Source: Hemicordylus capensis
Taxonomy: Eukaryota > Chordata > Lepidosauria > Squamata > Cordylidae
Assembly: GCF_027244095.1 (NCBI RefSeq)
Contig: NC_069657.1
Location: 145,076,857-145,140,856, forward strand
Reading direction: 5' to 3'
DNA length: 64,000 bases
In this document: positions 11,284 to 22,844 of the stretch, piece by piece
How the letters are laid out: the number at the start of each line of letters is the position of its first letter
Numbering within the stretch: the stretch's first letter is position 1
The notes under the pieces: model-generated
What the model was told of the DNA's origin: nothing
The model's input: only the letters and a program-made list of their open reading frames with translations
Database searches by the model: none
Made by a program: the position numbers and the translations under genes

Positions 11284-12020
11284 ACAAACAAGACAGAAAT
11301 CCTAATCCATTTCTTAGTACACTCATCAACCATCTTCACACTTAATCCATTATGGGAAATCTCCATTGTTACCTGGATAGTCTTCCTTGGATGGTGTCTA
11401 CTAGTACTCAGTACCTGCCAGCATTGACAAAGTTTCCCTTATAAAGTCCCTCTGTCGCTAACCAGAACTCCATCCACTTCTTCAGTGTATGAATGGAGTG
11501 TCCTTGGATGCAATGTGATTCTGTTCTGTCTACAGCCCTCCCAGCTCAAAAGGCCTCTGAGGTTATTTCTCTCATTTACAGGAAGACACCTGAAGCCATT
11601 GACTCAATCTCTTGCTTCATAAAATTTTGTGCAATTGTCTCTCTTCTCCTGTTGTGAACTTAGGATGGGAAGATTTAAATGTGATCATGCTCTGCTAGCA
11701 TGTCACTGGTCTAGTTAATTAGCTCCCAAAAGCATTCAGATACTTCCTAATGGGAAATAAGTCCATGAAGACAAGGGAGGTGCCCTAGCTCAGTATCAGA
11801 ATATGTGTTTTGCATGCAGAAGGTCCCAGGCTCAATCCCTGACATCTCCAGGAAGAGTTAGGAAAGTCCTCTGTCTGAGACCCTGCAGAGCCACTGCCCA
11901 TCCATGTGGACAATACTAAGGTAGATGGGTCAATGGCATAACCCAGTATAAGACAGCTTCCTATGAAGAATTGGCTCCGCTTTTTAATGCACAGGGGAAA
12001 TTCCAAGTTCTCCTTACACA
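11284..12020 (-). promoter_or_regulatory. OR-type promoter and non-coding first exon, copy U1 (orphan)
   Basis: One of three paralogous blocks (others at 48855 and 56545), all in the same direction. On the minus strand a TATA-like box (TTTATAAGGG, around 11436-11446) lies 63 bases upstream of a splice donor reading CCAG/GTAACAATGG, with the exon ending at 11373. Upstream parts align with the other blocks through CCCAAAAGCATT and TTTTTAATGCACAGGG, interrupted by a SINE at 11774-11966. No OR4-type coding exon is found between here and 4.6 kb, so its own gene is gone, or it now serves the unrelated OR at 3673-4611. The first-exon role is inferred from conserved box, donor and spacing. Confidence 0.65.
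11774..11966 (+). mobile_element. tRNA-derived SINE inside OR first-exon block
   Basis: It opens with a tRNA-like A box (CCTAGCTCAGTATCAGAATA), has GCATGCAGAAGGTCCCAGG and a B-box-like CTCAATCCCTGAC, then the shared body ending GACAGCTTCCTATGAAG. The block it interrupts resumes directly after it, as shown by alignment to the copy at 56545. A short ATGAAG repeat at both edges may be its target duplication. Confidence 0.85.
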
Positions 12021-13190
12021 CTCCACGAGAACACGTGGGGCTCACCAATCACAATTCACTCTCTAACCACAATCGTTCTCACCATGCGTACATGGTCTCT
12101 TCCTCTATTTACTCCAGAATTGCTGCAAGTCAAACACATTTAGCAGCACTTATCTAGACAGGCAACTGTGGTGTAGTATTGGAAGTTAATCTAGTACAGT
12201 CCATTGCACATGAACACATATCTTAAATGTTATCTGCACAAAACACCCTAAAAGCAAAATGGAGATAGTGATTTACAAAGGCAGGTGCCAGAAAATAGGA
12301 GATGTACTTCCTTGTAAAGAGGGACAGTTGAAATAGAGTGAGAATAGACTCAGAATGTCCCTTGAATATTTTGAGTTGTGTTCCAATGCAAACCCTAAGA
12401 TCTCAGCAAACCCCTGCCGGGTGATGGCATCCAGAGATTGGTCATAGTACAGATAGCTAAATGAGCCACAGGGTTAAGGAGGTCTTGTGGTAGCAAGAAT
12501 TATCCCTCTGGCCATCATTCAGGCCAGCTCTGTGGAGCAGTGTGGGGTTCCAATACTCCAATCACCACCCAACACAATGCATGCAAAGGATGGGACACTA
12601 CATGGCTGGGAGAGACACTACGGCCCACCTAGTTCCTCACATCATGATGGCCTGAGATGGGGATGAACTCTAGCACTATTGTCCTGTTCCTCAACAATTC
12701 CTCTTGGGTTCCAATACTGCCAGGTGAAAAAAGACCAGAACAAAACCTGGGAGAACTGGACCCCCATTCTTCTCCACAGAGCTGGCCTGCATGATGGTCA
12801 GAGGGGTAATTCTTCCGTGGTACTGTTTGTATTCTATCACTTAGTTAGAACAAGATCTAACAGATGAGTCATCTGATGATTGATACTAGGTAACTTTGCT
12901 CTGATGTTTGGTTTAGTCACAGATAATTTTAATATTGCTATTGGGAATTGATAATATCAAATATATCGGGAGGTATTGGTCACTGTAAAAGATGCAGTAG
13001 AAATGACTTTAGCAGCAGCTGCCATACTGTGATTTGTTTTCTCCAATGGAAGGAAAGACAGATATACTTTATTGATTTATACTGCCCTAGCCAAAAGGTT
13101 CTGGGTGGTGCACAGGGACAAAACAAAGCCAGTGACTCGATCATTTAAAAACAATCAATACATTTCATCAAGAAATGAACACAGGAAGAG
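12021..13190. other. Intergenic DNA, nothing recognised
   Basis: No coding frame with family resemblance and no clear repeat ends. Probably unique flanking DNA. Confidence 0.5.
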
Positions 13191-13192
13191 TA

Positions 13193-13240
13193 GTTTTGTT
13201 TGTTTGTTTGTTTGTTTGTTTGTTTGTTTGTTTGTTTGTG
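13193..13240. repeat. (GTTT)n microsatellite
   Basis: About twelve uninterrupted copies of the tetranucleotide GTTT. It gives a chance open frame rich in VCLF repeats that is not a gene. Confidence 0.95.
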
Positions 13241-13489
13241 CCAGTGTCGTGATACCCAGGACCAACTTATTTTTCATGGCTGATGCCTTATACTAAGTAA
13301 GCACTGTCTCTGTCGGCTTGGGACATTGCCTGTGGTATATTATTCTGTTTCCCAGCTTCATGTGTGCCACCTACCCTGTTCTTTTCACTAGGATCCTTGG
13401 AAACTCCATATCCATCACATCATATATTGCACAGTAGTTTTCTGAACTACCTGAGAATTGTAATGATTAGCAGCCTGGTCAGCATGTTG

Positions 13490-13860
13490 TCCACCATCTT
13501 GAACTGGGGTGGATGACATCATCACAAACTATGCCATTGAGGTGTCCCTGTGTGTCACTCACTGTGCCTCAAATGTTCACATATCTGCCATCTTGAATTG
13601 GGGTATAATCACATAATCACAAGCCATGCTGTTGAGGTGTCCTTATGTGTCATTCACTACAACTGTACCAAATTTGGTTCAATTCAGTTAGACAGGGCAC
13701 AAGTTAGCCCATCAGCACCTCAAACATTTATGCATCCACCATCTTGGACTGGGGTGAATGACAGCAGCCGAGGAATTGCGGGGGGGGGGGGGCGGCGAAG
13801 CTGGAACAATAGAGCTGGAGCCCAAGGAGATGAGGGAGCACAGTGGACAATGTCACAGAG
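13490..13860. repeat. Degenerate tandem repeat (CCATCTTGAACTGGGG units)
   Basis: The motif CCATCTTGAAYTGGGGT recurs at about 13493, 13588 and 13738. The first two copies are followed by near-identical GCCATTGAGGTGTCC and TGTGTCACTCACT stretches. Spacing is about 95 and 150 bases. A G-run of about 13 bases sits at 13779-13791. Likely a relic of a dispersed repeat; family not recognised. Confidence 0.65.
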
Positions 13861-14365
13861 TGCCTGAGATTAGTGTATTTATTCAAAAAGAACCCAAATG
13901 TTTGTATCTCACCAAAAGAGAGAAAGAGCAATCCCATAAATACTCTCAGCTCCTGCAGTTGTCTGTAATATCCCATGATCCAAGACTTCAAATCCCACTA
14001 AATGTTCAACGCAATAGAATTCCCTTTGTTAGTCTCAAGTACAACTCTCAAGCGACAAGCAAAGCCTGAGTACTCCACCAAGGCTGGAAATCTGATGTCA
14101 AGCATGTGACCCCGGAATTTGCTAGCTAAAGATGTGCTGATTCAACACATGAGAATTCAGCTAAAAGAAGCAGCAAGCGAACAAAGGAATATGCTCGGTT
14201 ATTTTAAGCCAAGACTGGAATCCTGATAGAAATGTAAGGGAAGCATTTTCACAGCCACTCATTTGAGTATCTCACTGTTGCAGCTAGGGGTGAATCAGGG
14301 AACCAGAGATGTGAAATCAAGCCCTCTGGGGAGCCAATGGCAGCAATAGTCCCAGGCCTCATACA

Positions 14366-14550
14366 CAGGGTTGTAGCAAGGTTGGAGTGCGCCATGGGAC
14401 AAAAGGTAAAGATGGGCCCCTGTTCCCATCTTCTTCAGAGGGACATATGTTAGAGAGCAAAGAGAAAACTGTCACTCAACCAGCAGGTGCCACCCACCCA
14501 AGGGCCTAGGGACATCTTTTCCCACTTTGTTCAATTGTACCTACGCCCTG
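14366..14550. mobile_element. Possible short hAT-like element
   Basis: The left edge CAGGGTTGTAGCAAGG and the reverse complement of the right edge, CAGGGCGTAGGTACAATTG, share the CAGGG start of hAT ends. The 8-base flanks do not match, so the call is weak. Confidence 0.35.
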
Positions 14551-15204
14551 TTGCACCTTATCCTAGTAAACTGAAATGTTCCACCTACTCAAATTACACT
14601 GTGAAATCTATTGACATGGTGCAGTTTAAATTAATCATTGCTAAATCCTGTTGATTTCCATAGAAGCAAATGCTTACATCCCTCCCAGGGCAGTGAATGG
14701 AAGTTAGAAATGCTTGACCAGGGTTGGATCATGTCCATAGTATTTTATATAATAGAATTGGCATTGGATGTGGTTATTTGTCTTTCATAATGGATTAAGA
14801 ACAGTTATTTATTTTTTGATTTGATTTGATTTGTATACCGCCCTTCCAAAATCGCTCAGGGTGGTTTACAATTAAAAACAAACTACTAAAACAATAAAGA
14901 GCGAAAACAAAAATTAAAAACAATATAACAATTAACAATTTAAAAACATTTTAAAACAAGAATTAAACAATTGCAATAATTAAAAACCCCAAAACTGGGT
15001 TAAAATATTAAAACCGATTTAAAAACCCTGGAAAGCCAGGCCAAACAAATACATTTTAAGGGCTCTCATGAAGGCTAATAGAGAATTCAGTTTACGGATT
15101 TCCACAGGGAGCGCATTCCACAGCCCTGGAGCAGCTATAGAGAAGGCCCGCCTCTGAGTCGCCACCAGACGAGCTGGTGGTAACTGGAGACAAACCTCCT
15201 CAAA

Positions 15205-16270
15205 TTACCTTAATGTGCGGTGGGGATCACGCAGAAGAAGGCGCTCTCTGAGGTAACTCTGGTTTAAGCCATTCAGGGCTTTAAAGGTAATAACCAGCAC
15301 TTTGTATTTTACCCAGAAACATATCGGCAGCCAGTGAAATTGTTTCAAAATAGGCGTAATATGGTCTCTCTGGGTTACCCCAGAGACCAATCTGGCTGCC
15401 ACATTCTGAACTAACTGAAGTTTCCGAACTACATACAAAGGCAGCCCCACGTAGAGCGCATCGCTATAGTCAAGCTGGAAGGTTGCCAGCCGGTGCACCA
15501 CTGTTTTGAGGTTATCCTCTTCAAGGAATGGGTGCAGCTGTCGAATCAGCCAAAGCTGATAGAAAGCATTCCTGGCCATGGGCTCCACCTGAGATACCAG
15601 GGTGAGGCCTGGGTCCAGGAATACTCCCAAGCTGTGCACCTGCTCCTTCTGGGGGAGTATAACCCCATCCAGCACAGGAAGATCTAACTCACCCCTCAGA
15701 TTCTGAGCCCCCACAATGAGCACCTCCGTCTTGCTTGGATTCAGCTTCAATTTGTTATCCCTCATCCAGCCCATTACTGCCTGTAGGCAGGCATTTAGAG
15801 AATGAGTGCCATTTCCTGAAGAAGGAAGGAAGAAGTAAATTTGGGTGTCATCAGCATACTGATAACACCCAGCACCAAAATCTCCTGATGACCTCACCTA
15901 GCGGTTTCATGTAGATACTGAAAAGCATTGGTGACAGAATGGAGCCCTGAGGGACTCCATATAACAGCTCCTGCTTTGAGGAGCAACTGTCACCAAGCTC
16001 CACCATCTGGAATCTACCCGAGAGATAGGAACGGAACCACTGCAAAGCAGTGCCCCCTATTCCCAACTCCCCCAGGTGACCCAGAAGGATACCATGGCCG
16101 GTGGTATCGAACGCTGCCGAGAGATCCAAGAGGACCAACAGAGTCACACTCCCTCTGTCGATTTCCCAGTAAAGGTCATCCATCAGGCCGACCAAGGCTG
16201 TCTCAACTCCATAGCCCGTTCTAAAGCCAGTTTGAAATGGGTCTAGATAATCAGTTTCCTCCAAAACCAC
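15205..16270 (-). pseudogene. L2 reverse transcriptase remnant
   Basis: Two overlapping frames carry the protein. The first (15851-16270) reads DYLDPFQTGFRTGYGVETAL, then LLVLLDLSAAFDT (first catalytic Asp of motif A), VPQGSILSPMLF (motif B) and YMKPLGEVIRRF. The second (15205-15897) has YQYADDTQIYF (the ADD of motif C), LNPSKTEVLIVG, LGVFLDPGLTL and LDYSDALYVGLP. One frame change separates them near 15870. This polymerase copied the element RNA at the target site; this copy is dead. Confidence 0.92.
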
Positions 16271-16943
16271 CTGGAGCTGGTTAGCCGCTCTCGATTACCT
16301 TGCCCAACCAGGGGAGATTGGAGATTGGCCTATAACTATCCATCGCTGAGGGATCCAGGGAAGGCTTCTTAAGAAGAGGTCTAACTATTGCTCATTCAAA
16401 CAGGGAGGCACCCTACCCTCCCTCAGCGATGCATTTATGATATTAACTAGGCCATCTCCAACAATCTTTCTGCTAGATCGAAGCAGACAGGTTGGGCAAG
16501 GATCCAGAGAACGTGGCAGGCCGTACCACTCCAAGCAGCTTGTCCACGTCATCAGGAGTCACAGACTGAAACTTATCCAACCTAACACTGCAAGAGGGGT
16601 CACTGGATACCTCCCTCACACCCGGGATAACTCTGCCGTACGTGAACCCGCAGACGCAATGCGCGCTGACCAAAAATGCTTTTTTGCTGCACGCACTGCC
16701 ATCATGTAAGTCTTCAAATGGGTTCTGTGCTGCATCCTGTCAGATTCGAGCTGCGTTCTCCTCCACTTGCGTTCCAGTCACCTACCCAGCCGCTTCATCC
16801 CCCGCAACTCCTCGGTGTACCAGGGGGCCGTCTTAGAAGCAGGCCTGGAGGGACACTTAGTAGCAATCATATCTACTGCCCTGGTGAGTTCTCTATACCA
16901 GGTTCCCACCAGGGCATCGACAGAATCACCGGCCGCACCAACA

Positions 16944-17470
16944 TCAAAACCCTCCAAGGCCTTTTGGAAACTGGGTCCAGCAGCCCTTTTGGGCGGACCA
17001 TCCTAATAGGTCCATCACCCCTGCAGGGGTGGGTTGTGACTGTGATACCAACCTTAACCAGGTAGTGGTCCATCCATGACAATGGGGTTCTACCCACTGA
17101 ACACCCCACTGATCCGAACAAAAGAACAAATCCAGTGCGTGGCCGGCAACATGAGTTGGTTCAAAAATTAATTGGGATGGACCCATAGTTGTCATGACTG
17201 CTATGAACTCCTGAGCCGCACCAGACAAGCCAGTCCCAAAATGGATACTGAAGTCCCCCAGCACCAAGAGCCTGGGAGACTCCAACACCAACTCTGCGAC
17301 CAGCTCCGTCAGCTCAGTTAGGGAGTCAGTTGGGCAGCGGAACGAATGGTACACCAACAGAATCCCCAATCTATCCCTAGTTCCCAGCCTCAGAAATACA
17401 CACTCAGTATAAGTCAACTGTCTCACAGGGGCCCTGGTAAGGGAGATAGTATTTTTATGGACCACAGCCA

Positions 17471-17506
<36 letters not shown>

Positions 17507-17682
17507 CCCCTAACCTGCTCCATAACAGAGTAACCTGGAGGGAGAAGCTGAGCCCACACTGGGCCATTCGTCTCCCACAACCAGGTCTCAGTTATACATG
17601 CCAGGTCAGCCCCCTCATCCATGATCAAATCATGGACAATTTCAGTCTTTTTTTGAACTGACCTGGCATTACAAAGGAGCAA
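16944..17682 (-). pseudogene. L2 APE-type endonuclease remnant
   Basis: The N-terminal frame (17455-17682) reads LLCNARSVQKKTEIVHDLI, then ACITETWL with the catalytic Glu. The second frame (16944-17567) has LGILLVYHSFRCP, LVLGDFSIHFG (the GDFN motif with N changed to S) and FEPTHVAGHALDLFF. The frames meet at the CA repeat at 17472-17504, whose length change explains the frame break. Not active. Confidence 0.9.
17472..17504. repeat. (CA)n microsatellite inside L2 endonuclease
   Basis: About sixteen CA units. On the minus strand it reads as a (Val-Cys)n run within the dead endonuclease frames. Confidence 0.95.
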
Positions 17683-18175
17683 GGTCAGGCTCTGTGGGTA
17701 GTTGGTGCTGCTCTCGAAGGCCTGAGAGTTGATAGAACAGTTGGAAGTAGAAATAGTTACTAAATTACTAATTTCTCTTCCCTGTAACGGCCAGCTGTTC
17801 TGCCAGCTCCAATTCTTCTATTCCGCACCACTACAGCAATAGCCACCCCAAGGCTGCCAGGCACACCCCCTGCATCACCCCCCTCAGGAGAGCCCAAACA
17901 CATCTCATCAACTAGGCCTGGCACAACTCAGGGCAATAAAAACACCCCTTTGACCCAAAAATCCACCCACCCACAATACAACCACCCCCCAGCCCTCAGT
18001 CCCACCCTGAAAGGCCCAACCCCAGGCCCCCTTTGGCGGCCCCTTTTGGCGACCGGTTTCGGCGGCCACCTACAGGCAGGCCGCCGGCCATGCCGCCACG
18101 TGTCTTCAGCAATTTATGAGCCTCTAAACTTCCCAGCAGCCCTTTCTGCCACAAAGGACTGCTGGCTGACACAGG

Positions 18176-18756
18176 TGTTAAGTGTCAAGGCTTTTCTGAA
18201 GGCAGCAGGCTGGCAGGCAGCTCCTCATCCGGGCAACAGATGGAAAAGTAAACCTAGAGGGGCCAGATGTAAAGTCCAAGCAGGGGAGGGAGGGGGGAAA
18301 CTGAGGCAGACTCAGGTTTGTGGTTGAGAAATGGTTAAAAGGGTCTGCAAGCTGCTCTAATTGCAACTTGATAACAGCACAATAACTCTTGTCTACTTGT
18401 GGAATGCAGGCGAGGGGCCTTTTGATATCTGTAGATAACAAAGTGTTAGCTGCCCAGTACTTTCAAGGCCACATCTGGAAAGGAGTGAAAAATAGTTTGG
18501 CAATCAATATGCAGAGAAAAGAAGGAGGAGAAATGCTTAATTATAGTTAGCAGAAAATGTTTGATTGGTATAATTGTAAGATGATGATGCTTACTAATGA
18601 GAATTGTATCTACTGTATGTAAATTGCTATGAGTTTAAAAGGCGAAGACATACTGTAAACGGGGTCTCAGACTTTGGAATTTATTCCCTTGAGACCAAAA
18701 TTGCTGGCAATAAATCTGCTTTCTCTTACGTCTGGTGTCAATCTCGATCACAGAAC
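18176..18756 (+). mobile_element. Possible solo LTR fossil
   Basis: It has a TG start, a TTTAAAAGG promoter-like stretch and an AATAAATCTGC signal about 70 bases before a CA end. This U3-R-U5-like order suggests an old retroviral-type LTR lying just beyond the L2 5' end. No internal region was recognised, and the flanks give no clear target duplication. Family uncertain; old. Confidence 0.35.
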
Positions 18757-19714
18757 CCGGGGGGATTTCTGCTACAAAACGACAGTCAGACCCTCAAACC
18801 TTCTCCTCCAGCATTAGGTCCAGGATTACAGGGTCGCTTTTATGGCATGAATGGAGTGGCAGTTGTAGTCCACACTTAAGGAATTGTTCATGACATGTGA
18901 ACTGAATGGAGCTGCAAGTTTAGAAGTATAATTATCCTAGGTCACTTTCAACATTGATGCTTTTTATCCAAGGCAGAAAAGATATGCCATCCACTCACAC
19001 CTGAACTTCAGCCTCTTGCGAACAGGATTAAACAGGTCTAATCTTACTGCATCCTGCCATCCTATTCTTTCCACTGCCATTTCCCTTATTTTGTCAGCCA
19101 TTAATCTCCTTGCATTAAGCAATGGTAGATATATTTAAAGTCAATGATGCATTGTGCATTCCAAGAGCCTGGGGACCAAGAGCTAAGTTCAGCAGCAATT
19201 AAGCTCCACCAGTCTCATCCTGGGAGACGATGTTCCACAGTTCCTCCAAAGGTTACATCATTGCCAACACTGATGTAACATCACATTCTAAGTTCTTCTT
19301 TATAACCAGCTTCTAATTGCTCCCAAGAGAATGCATTCTGAGCACTCTTCAAATATTTCCTGGTCATCTCCTATTCATAAAATCAAGTAGTTAAGAACAA
19401 TGAAAACAATTCAATTGGCATGCTTAGAGCAGCCAGGGCTGCATGTTTAGCGTCTTCTTCATAAAGCAATAATCATGCCAAGCAGCTGTTTGAGAGGAGG
19501 GAAGAGCAGACGGGAATAGATCCAGCCTCCTAGTCTAGCTACCAAACAGATGATTGGCACAATGGTTGCTCTTGAAGAGGATTTCATGTTCACAGTCCCA
19601 GAAGCTGGCTCAGAAGATTACAGACAGGCACAGCACCCATATGCAAATGTGGTTCCTCATCTATCTATGGATATTCTTCACAAGGGAGTATGTTGCCACA
19701 CACACTGACTTTTA

Positions 19715-19768
<54 letters not shown>

Positions 19769-20016
19769 ACCTTCTAACCTTCTATCCCCATTTCGTCTCC
19801 TGGCATAAACTGGAATATCTTAGACTGGCAGTACATATGCTTCTGTAGCAGGAAGTCATTTATCTCTCCATCAGTTTCTAACCTGTAAAATAGAAACAAT
19901 ATTTAAGTATATACAGTATGTACATGTTTGAAAGATTTTTAGGCCAGCTCTCAGAAAGTGTACCAGGATGGTGTGCAATCAGAAATAAAATACAATCAAA
20001 CAGCAGAAGCTATTGA
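18757..20016. other. Intergenic DNA with a (GA)n microsatellite at 19719-19767
   Basis: No gene recognised. The simple repeat is an uninterrupted run of about 24 GA units. Otherwise unique-looking sequence. Confidence 0.6.
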
Positions 20017-20597
20017 TTGATTGAGTGCCGTAAGAAGTCGGTGTCTACTCTTAGTGACCACATAGATAGATTCTCTCCAGGATGATTTGTCTTCAACTTG
20101 GCCTTCTAGGTCTCTCAGTGGTTCATTCATTGCTGTCGTAATCGAGTCCATCCTCCTTGCTGCTTGTCATCCTTCTCTTTCCTTCAACTTTTCTCAGCAT
20201 TATAGACTTCTCAAGGGAGCTGGGTCTTCGCATAATGTGTCCAAACTACAATAGTTTGAGCCTGGTCATTTGTGGCTTAAGTGAATATTCTGGATTGATT
20301 CGTTCTATGATCCATTTGCTTGTTCTTCTGGCTGTCCATGGTATCCTCAAAAGTCTCCTCTAGCACCAAAGTTCAAAAGCATCAATGCTTTTTCTATCTT
20401 GCTTCTTCAAAGTCCAGCTTCCACATCCATAGAGTGTCACGGGAAAACCCATTGTCCGAACGATTCTAATCTTTGTAGGTGTAGACACATCATGGTATCT
20501 AAATATCCTATCCAAAGCCTTCATTGCAACCCTACCAAGTGGTAGTCTGTGGCGTATTCCTTGACTGCTGGATCCTTTACTGTTGATGGTTGATCCT
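20017..20597 (-). mobile_element. BovB (RTE-clade) LINE, 3' part
   Basis: On the minus strand it reads PVTLYGCESWTLKKQDRKSI, DAFELWC, a stop, RRLLRIPWTARRTSKWI, INPEYSLKPQ and FGHIMRRPSSLEKSIML. This is the characteristic C-terminal domain of BovB/RTE reverse transcriptases (CESW...DAFELWC...GHIMRR). The 3' end near 20017-20060 carries the GTCGGTGTC...ACTCTTAGTGACCAC block, also seen at 48262 and 60073. Several stops make it inactive. BovB is known for horizontal spread among squamates and ruminants. Confidence 0.88.
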
Positions 20598-20810
20598 AAA
20601 AGCAGAAGCTATAGCAGCACTAAAAAAAACACCTAAATAAAACACAACAAAGATAAAGCTAACTTGACACACATTCTGAAGAACCTGGGCCAATAAAAAT
20701 GTCTTTGCCTGGTACCAAAAAGCAATAATAGTCTGCACCAAACAAGCTTCCCTTAGGACAGTATTCCAGAGTAGGTGTGCCACAACCAAAACGTCCCTCT
20801 CCCCAGACAT

Positions 20811-20882
20811 CTAATTGATGTCTGATCACTATTTGAAGTTAGGTGGGTACCTAACTTCAAATAGTGATCAGACATCAATTAG
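20811..20882. repeat. Perfect 34-bp inverted repeat with 4-nt loop
   Basis: Positions 20811-20844 and 20849-20882 are exact reverse complements over 34 bases, with loop GGGT. No transposon ends or target duplication flank it. Such a hairpin fits a single template-switch event or a very recent inverted duplication. Confidence 0.97.
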
Positions 20883-20949
20883 AGTCTCTGATTAACAAAA
20901 TGACTAAGCAGCTTCTCATGATAGCAGGCAGCTAGGTATGTGTGAACAG

Positions 20950-21440
20950 GTTTGATTCAAACCGCAGTTCGAATTGAGCCAACCCGGTTCAAGTAGTCTG
21001 AGTTCGAGCTGGGTGCTGATCTGAGTTTGTACTGGACTGGTCCTGGTTCTAAAAGAAATGGTCTGAACCACTTCAGGGTCCGAACCACTCCAGTGAGGAT
21101 TCCCCTTTACAAGTAAAGGGGCTTTCCCTATACTAAGGCGGGTGGGGGGGAGAGAGAAAGGATATGCTGTGCTGGGGATGGATAGGGTCAGTTGCTCTCC
21201 CCCTGCTTAACCCTGGACTTGATCTGATCCAGTAAGTCATATTTCTCTTTCTTTGTTTTCATGGTTTCTTTCAAAATGTTTGAGATACAACAAAAGATAC
21301 TAAACCATAATCAGTCATGAGTCAGGGACTCAGTCAATCCCTGCTAACTGAGCAAAGAGGCACCTTTTTAGAGCGGTGAGTCTCTTTATATTAAGCAGGG
21401 GAAGAGCAACTGGCCCTATCCATCCCCAGTACAGCATTGT
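20950..21440. repeat. Inverted-repeat element of unknown family
   Basis: A segment at about 21166-21211 (GTGCTGGGGATGGATAGGGT, then CAGTTGCTCTCC) is repeated in reverse complement at about 21391-21436 with only a few differences and about 180 bases between. To the left are pairs of short palindromic phrases (GGTTTGATTCAAACC at 20950) typical of fold-back elements. No terminal repeats could be fixed. Confidence 0.6.
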
Positions 21441-22136
21441 GGCTGTTGCTGGTGTTATGTTGTGGACTCATTTATTTGTGTATTACGTTGATCTCCACAC
21501 TATCATGCTATATATTTGTTTCATTGATATCATTTCCAGTTGGTCTTGTCTTAGATGGTATATATTTTCAGTGATAGAGCTCATATCATCTTTGAATCTA
21601 TCTAGCTAAGCAGCATAGATACTCTCACCTCTAATGTTTCTAGTGTGTTTTAGGCATTAAAAGTAGCACAAAGACATAATATTCAATGTATGTCAGTGAC
21701 TACAAATTGTGAAGTATGCATGTGTGTATTCAGTGAAAAAATGTATTTCCAGGCAGGCAGCATACTTATTTTGCAATATCAGACTTAACTCCTTGGGGGC
21801 CTGGGGTGCGGAGGACTTTGGCCAGAAGTCCAGGGGAAAGGGAGACTCTGCACTCTTCCTATTTCACTTGCACTAGTAATGGAAACTGCAAGTGCCAGCC
21901 ATTCCAGTCTTACACGAAAAAAGAAGAGTGGTGCTCAAAACCATGCGTTGAAGAAAGCAAGGTTAGAGAAGGAGGCTAAGCTACCAAAGATCACATCATT
22001 TTTCATGAAGATCAGCCAAGGCACTTCATTGGAGGAAGATAAGGTGACTCAGACTGCAGAAACTGCAACAGTGAGTGCAATCTGCCATGGCTCAAGTCCT
22101 ATAGAGAAGGAACAAGGTGAACATACAGCAGATTGC

Positions 22137-22176
22137 TAACCGCCCAGAGATGAAAGTTTGGGTGGTATACAAGTTA

Positions 22177-22208
<32 letters not shown>
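22137..22208 (+). mobile_element. LINE 3' tail insertion with (AATC)n
   Basis: About 70 bases with the L2/CR1-like 3' end AACCGCCCAGAGATGAAAG followed by GGTGGTATACAAG and about seven AATC units. It interrupts the transposase frame near codon 86. Only the tail of the source LINE or SINE is present. Confidence 0.75.
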
Positions 22209-22209
<1 letters not shown>

Positions 22210-22844
22210 TATGACAGCACAGCAGTCAATACCTACTGAGCAAGGTGAAGACATTCAAATGAGGGGACGTGAAGGAGAGGCAAGAGAACATGTTGGCAAG
22301 GAATTTAATGTGGATTTGATCTAAAAAAAAATGTCCTACTGACAAAGAACTCTACAGTGAACCTCTTAGTACAGATGAAAAGATCTTCATTATTTCAAAT
22401 AGGCCATGCCAACCACCAGGTCCATTTCCACAGCACGGCCAAACAGACGTTTCTCAAAAACTTACTATTCAGGATTGAGTAAAAGTGGTCTAAAACTGCT
22501 GCAGAAATGGCTGTGCTACTTGCCAACTTCAAACCAAGCCTACTGTCAACCATGCTGGCTTTTTTCTCAGGAGAGAGGGAGGATGGGTGAGAGGAGTTCA
22601 TGATTGGCATAATCTGAAAAGGAAGATAGAAGTCCATGAAAGTGCTGTTGACAATCAGGAGTGTAGCACTGTTCTGGATCATTGGCAGCTGAACAAAACA
22701 GTGCCAGCAGAAGCAGAAGCTGCGATTAGGAAAGAGGCAAACTTCTGGAGGCAAGTGCTTGATAGAATCATCAATGTCACACTGACCCTGGCTACGTCCA
22801 ACCTGGCATTTAGAGGTCAGAGGGTAGATGTGAGCTCAGGTGGA

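Larger units (their letters stand above)
14811..18130 (-). mobile_element. L2-clade LINE, long but broken copy
   Basis: On the minus strand it runs from a CpG-rich, C-rich 5' region (about 17700-18130) through endonuclease (16944-17682), a linker, reverse transcriptase (15205-16270) and the C-terminal tail to a 3' UTR with the typical CCACCCTGAGCGATTTTGG-like end and a (GATTT)n tail near 14811-14835. About 3.3 kb, so close to full length, but the single large reading frame is broken at several points. A CA microsatellite has grown inside the endonuclease part. Confidence 0.9.

Noticed and set aside
13072-13296. Open frame with VCLFVCLF repeats
   Set aside because: It is the translation of a (GTTT)n microsatellite.
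13493-13760. CRISPR-like repeat array
   Set aside because: Only three degenerate units with unequal spacing in vertebrate-type DNA.
14811-18130. An intact, active L2
   Set aside because: Endonuclease and reverse transcriptase motifs are spread over several frames, and a CA repeat disrupts the endonuclease.
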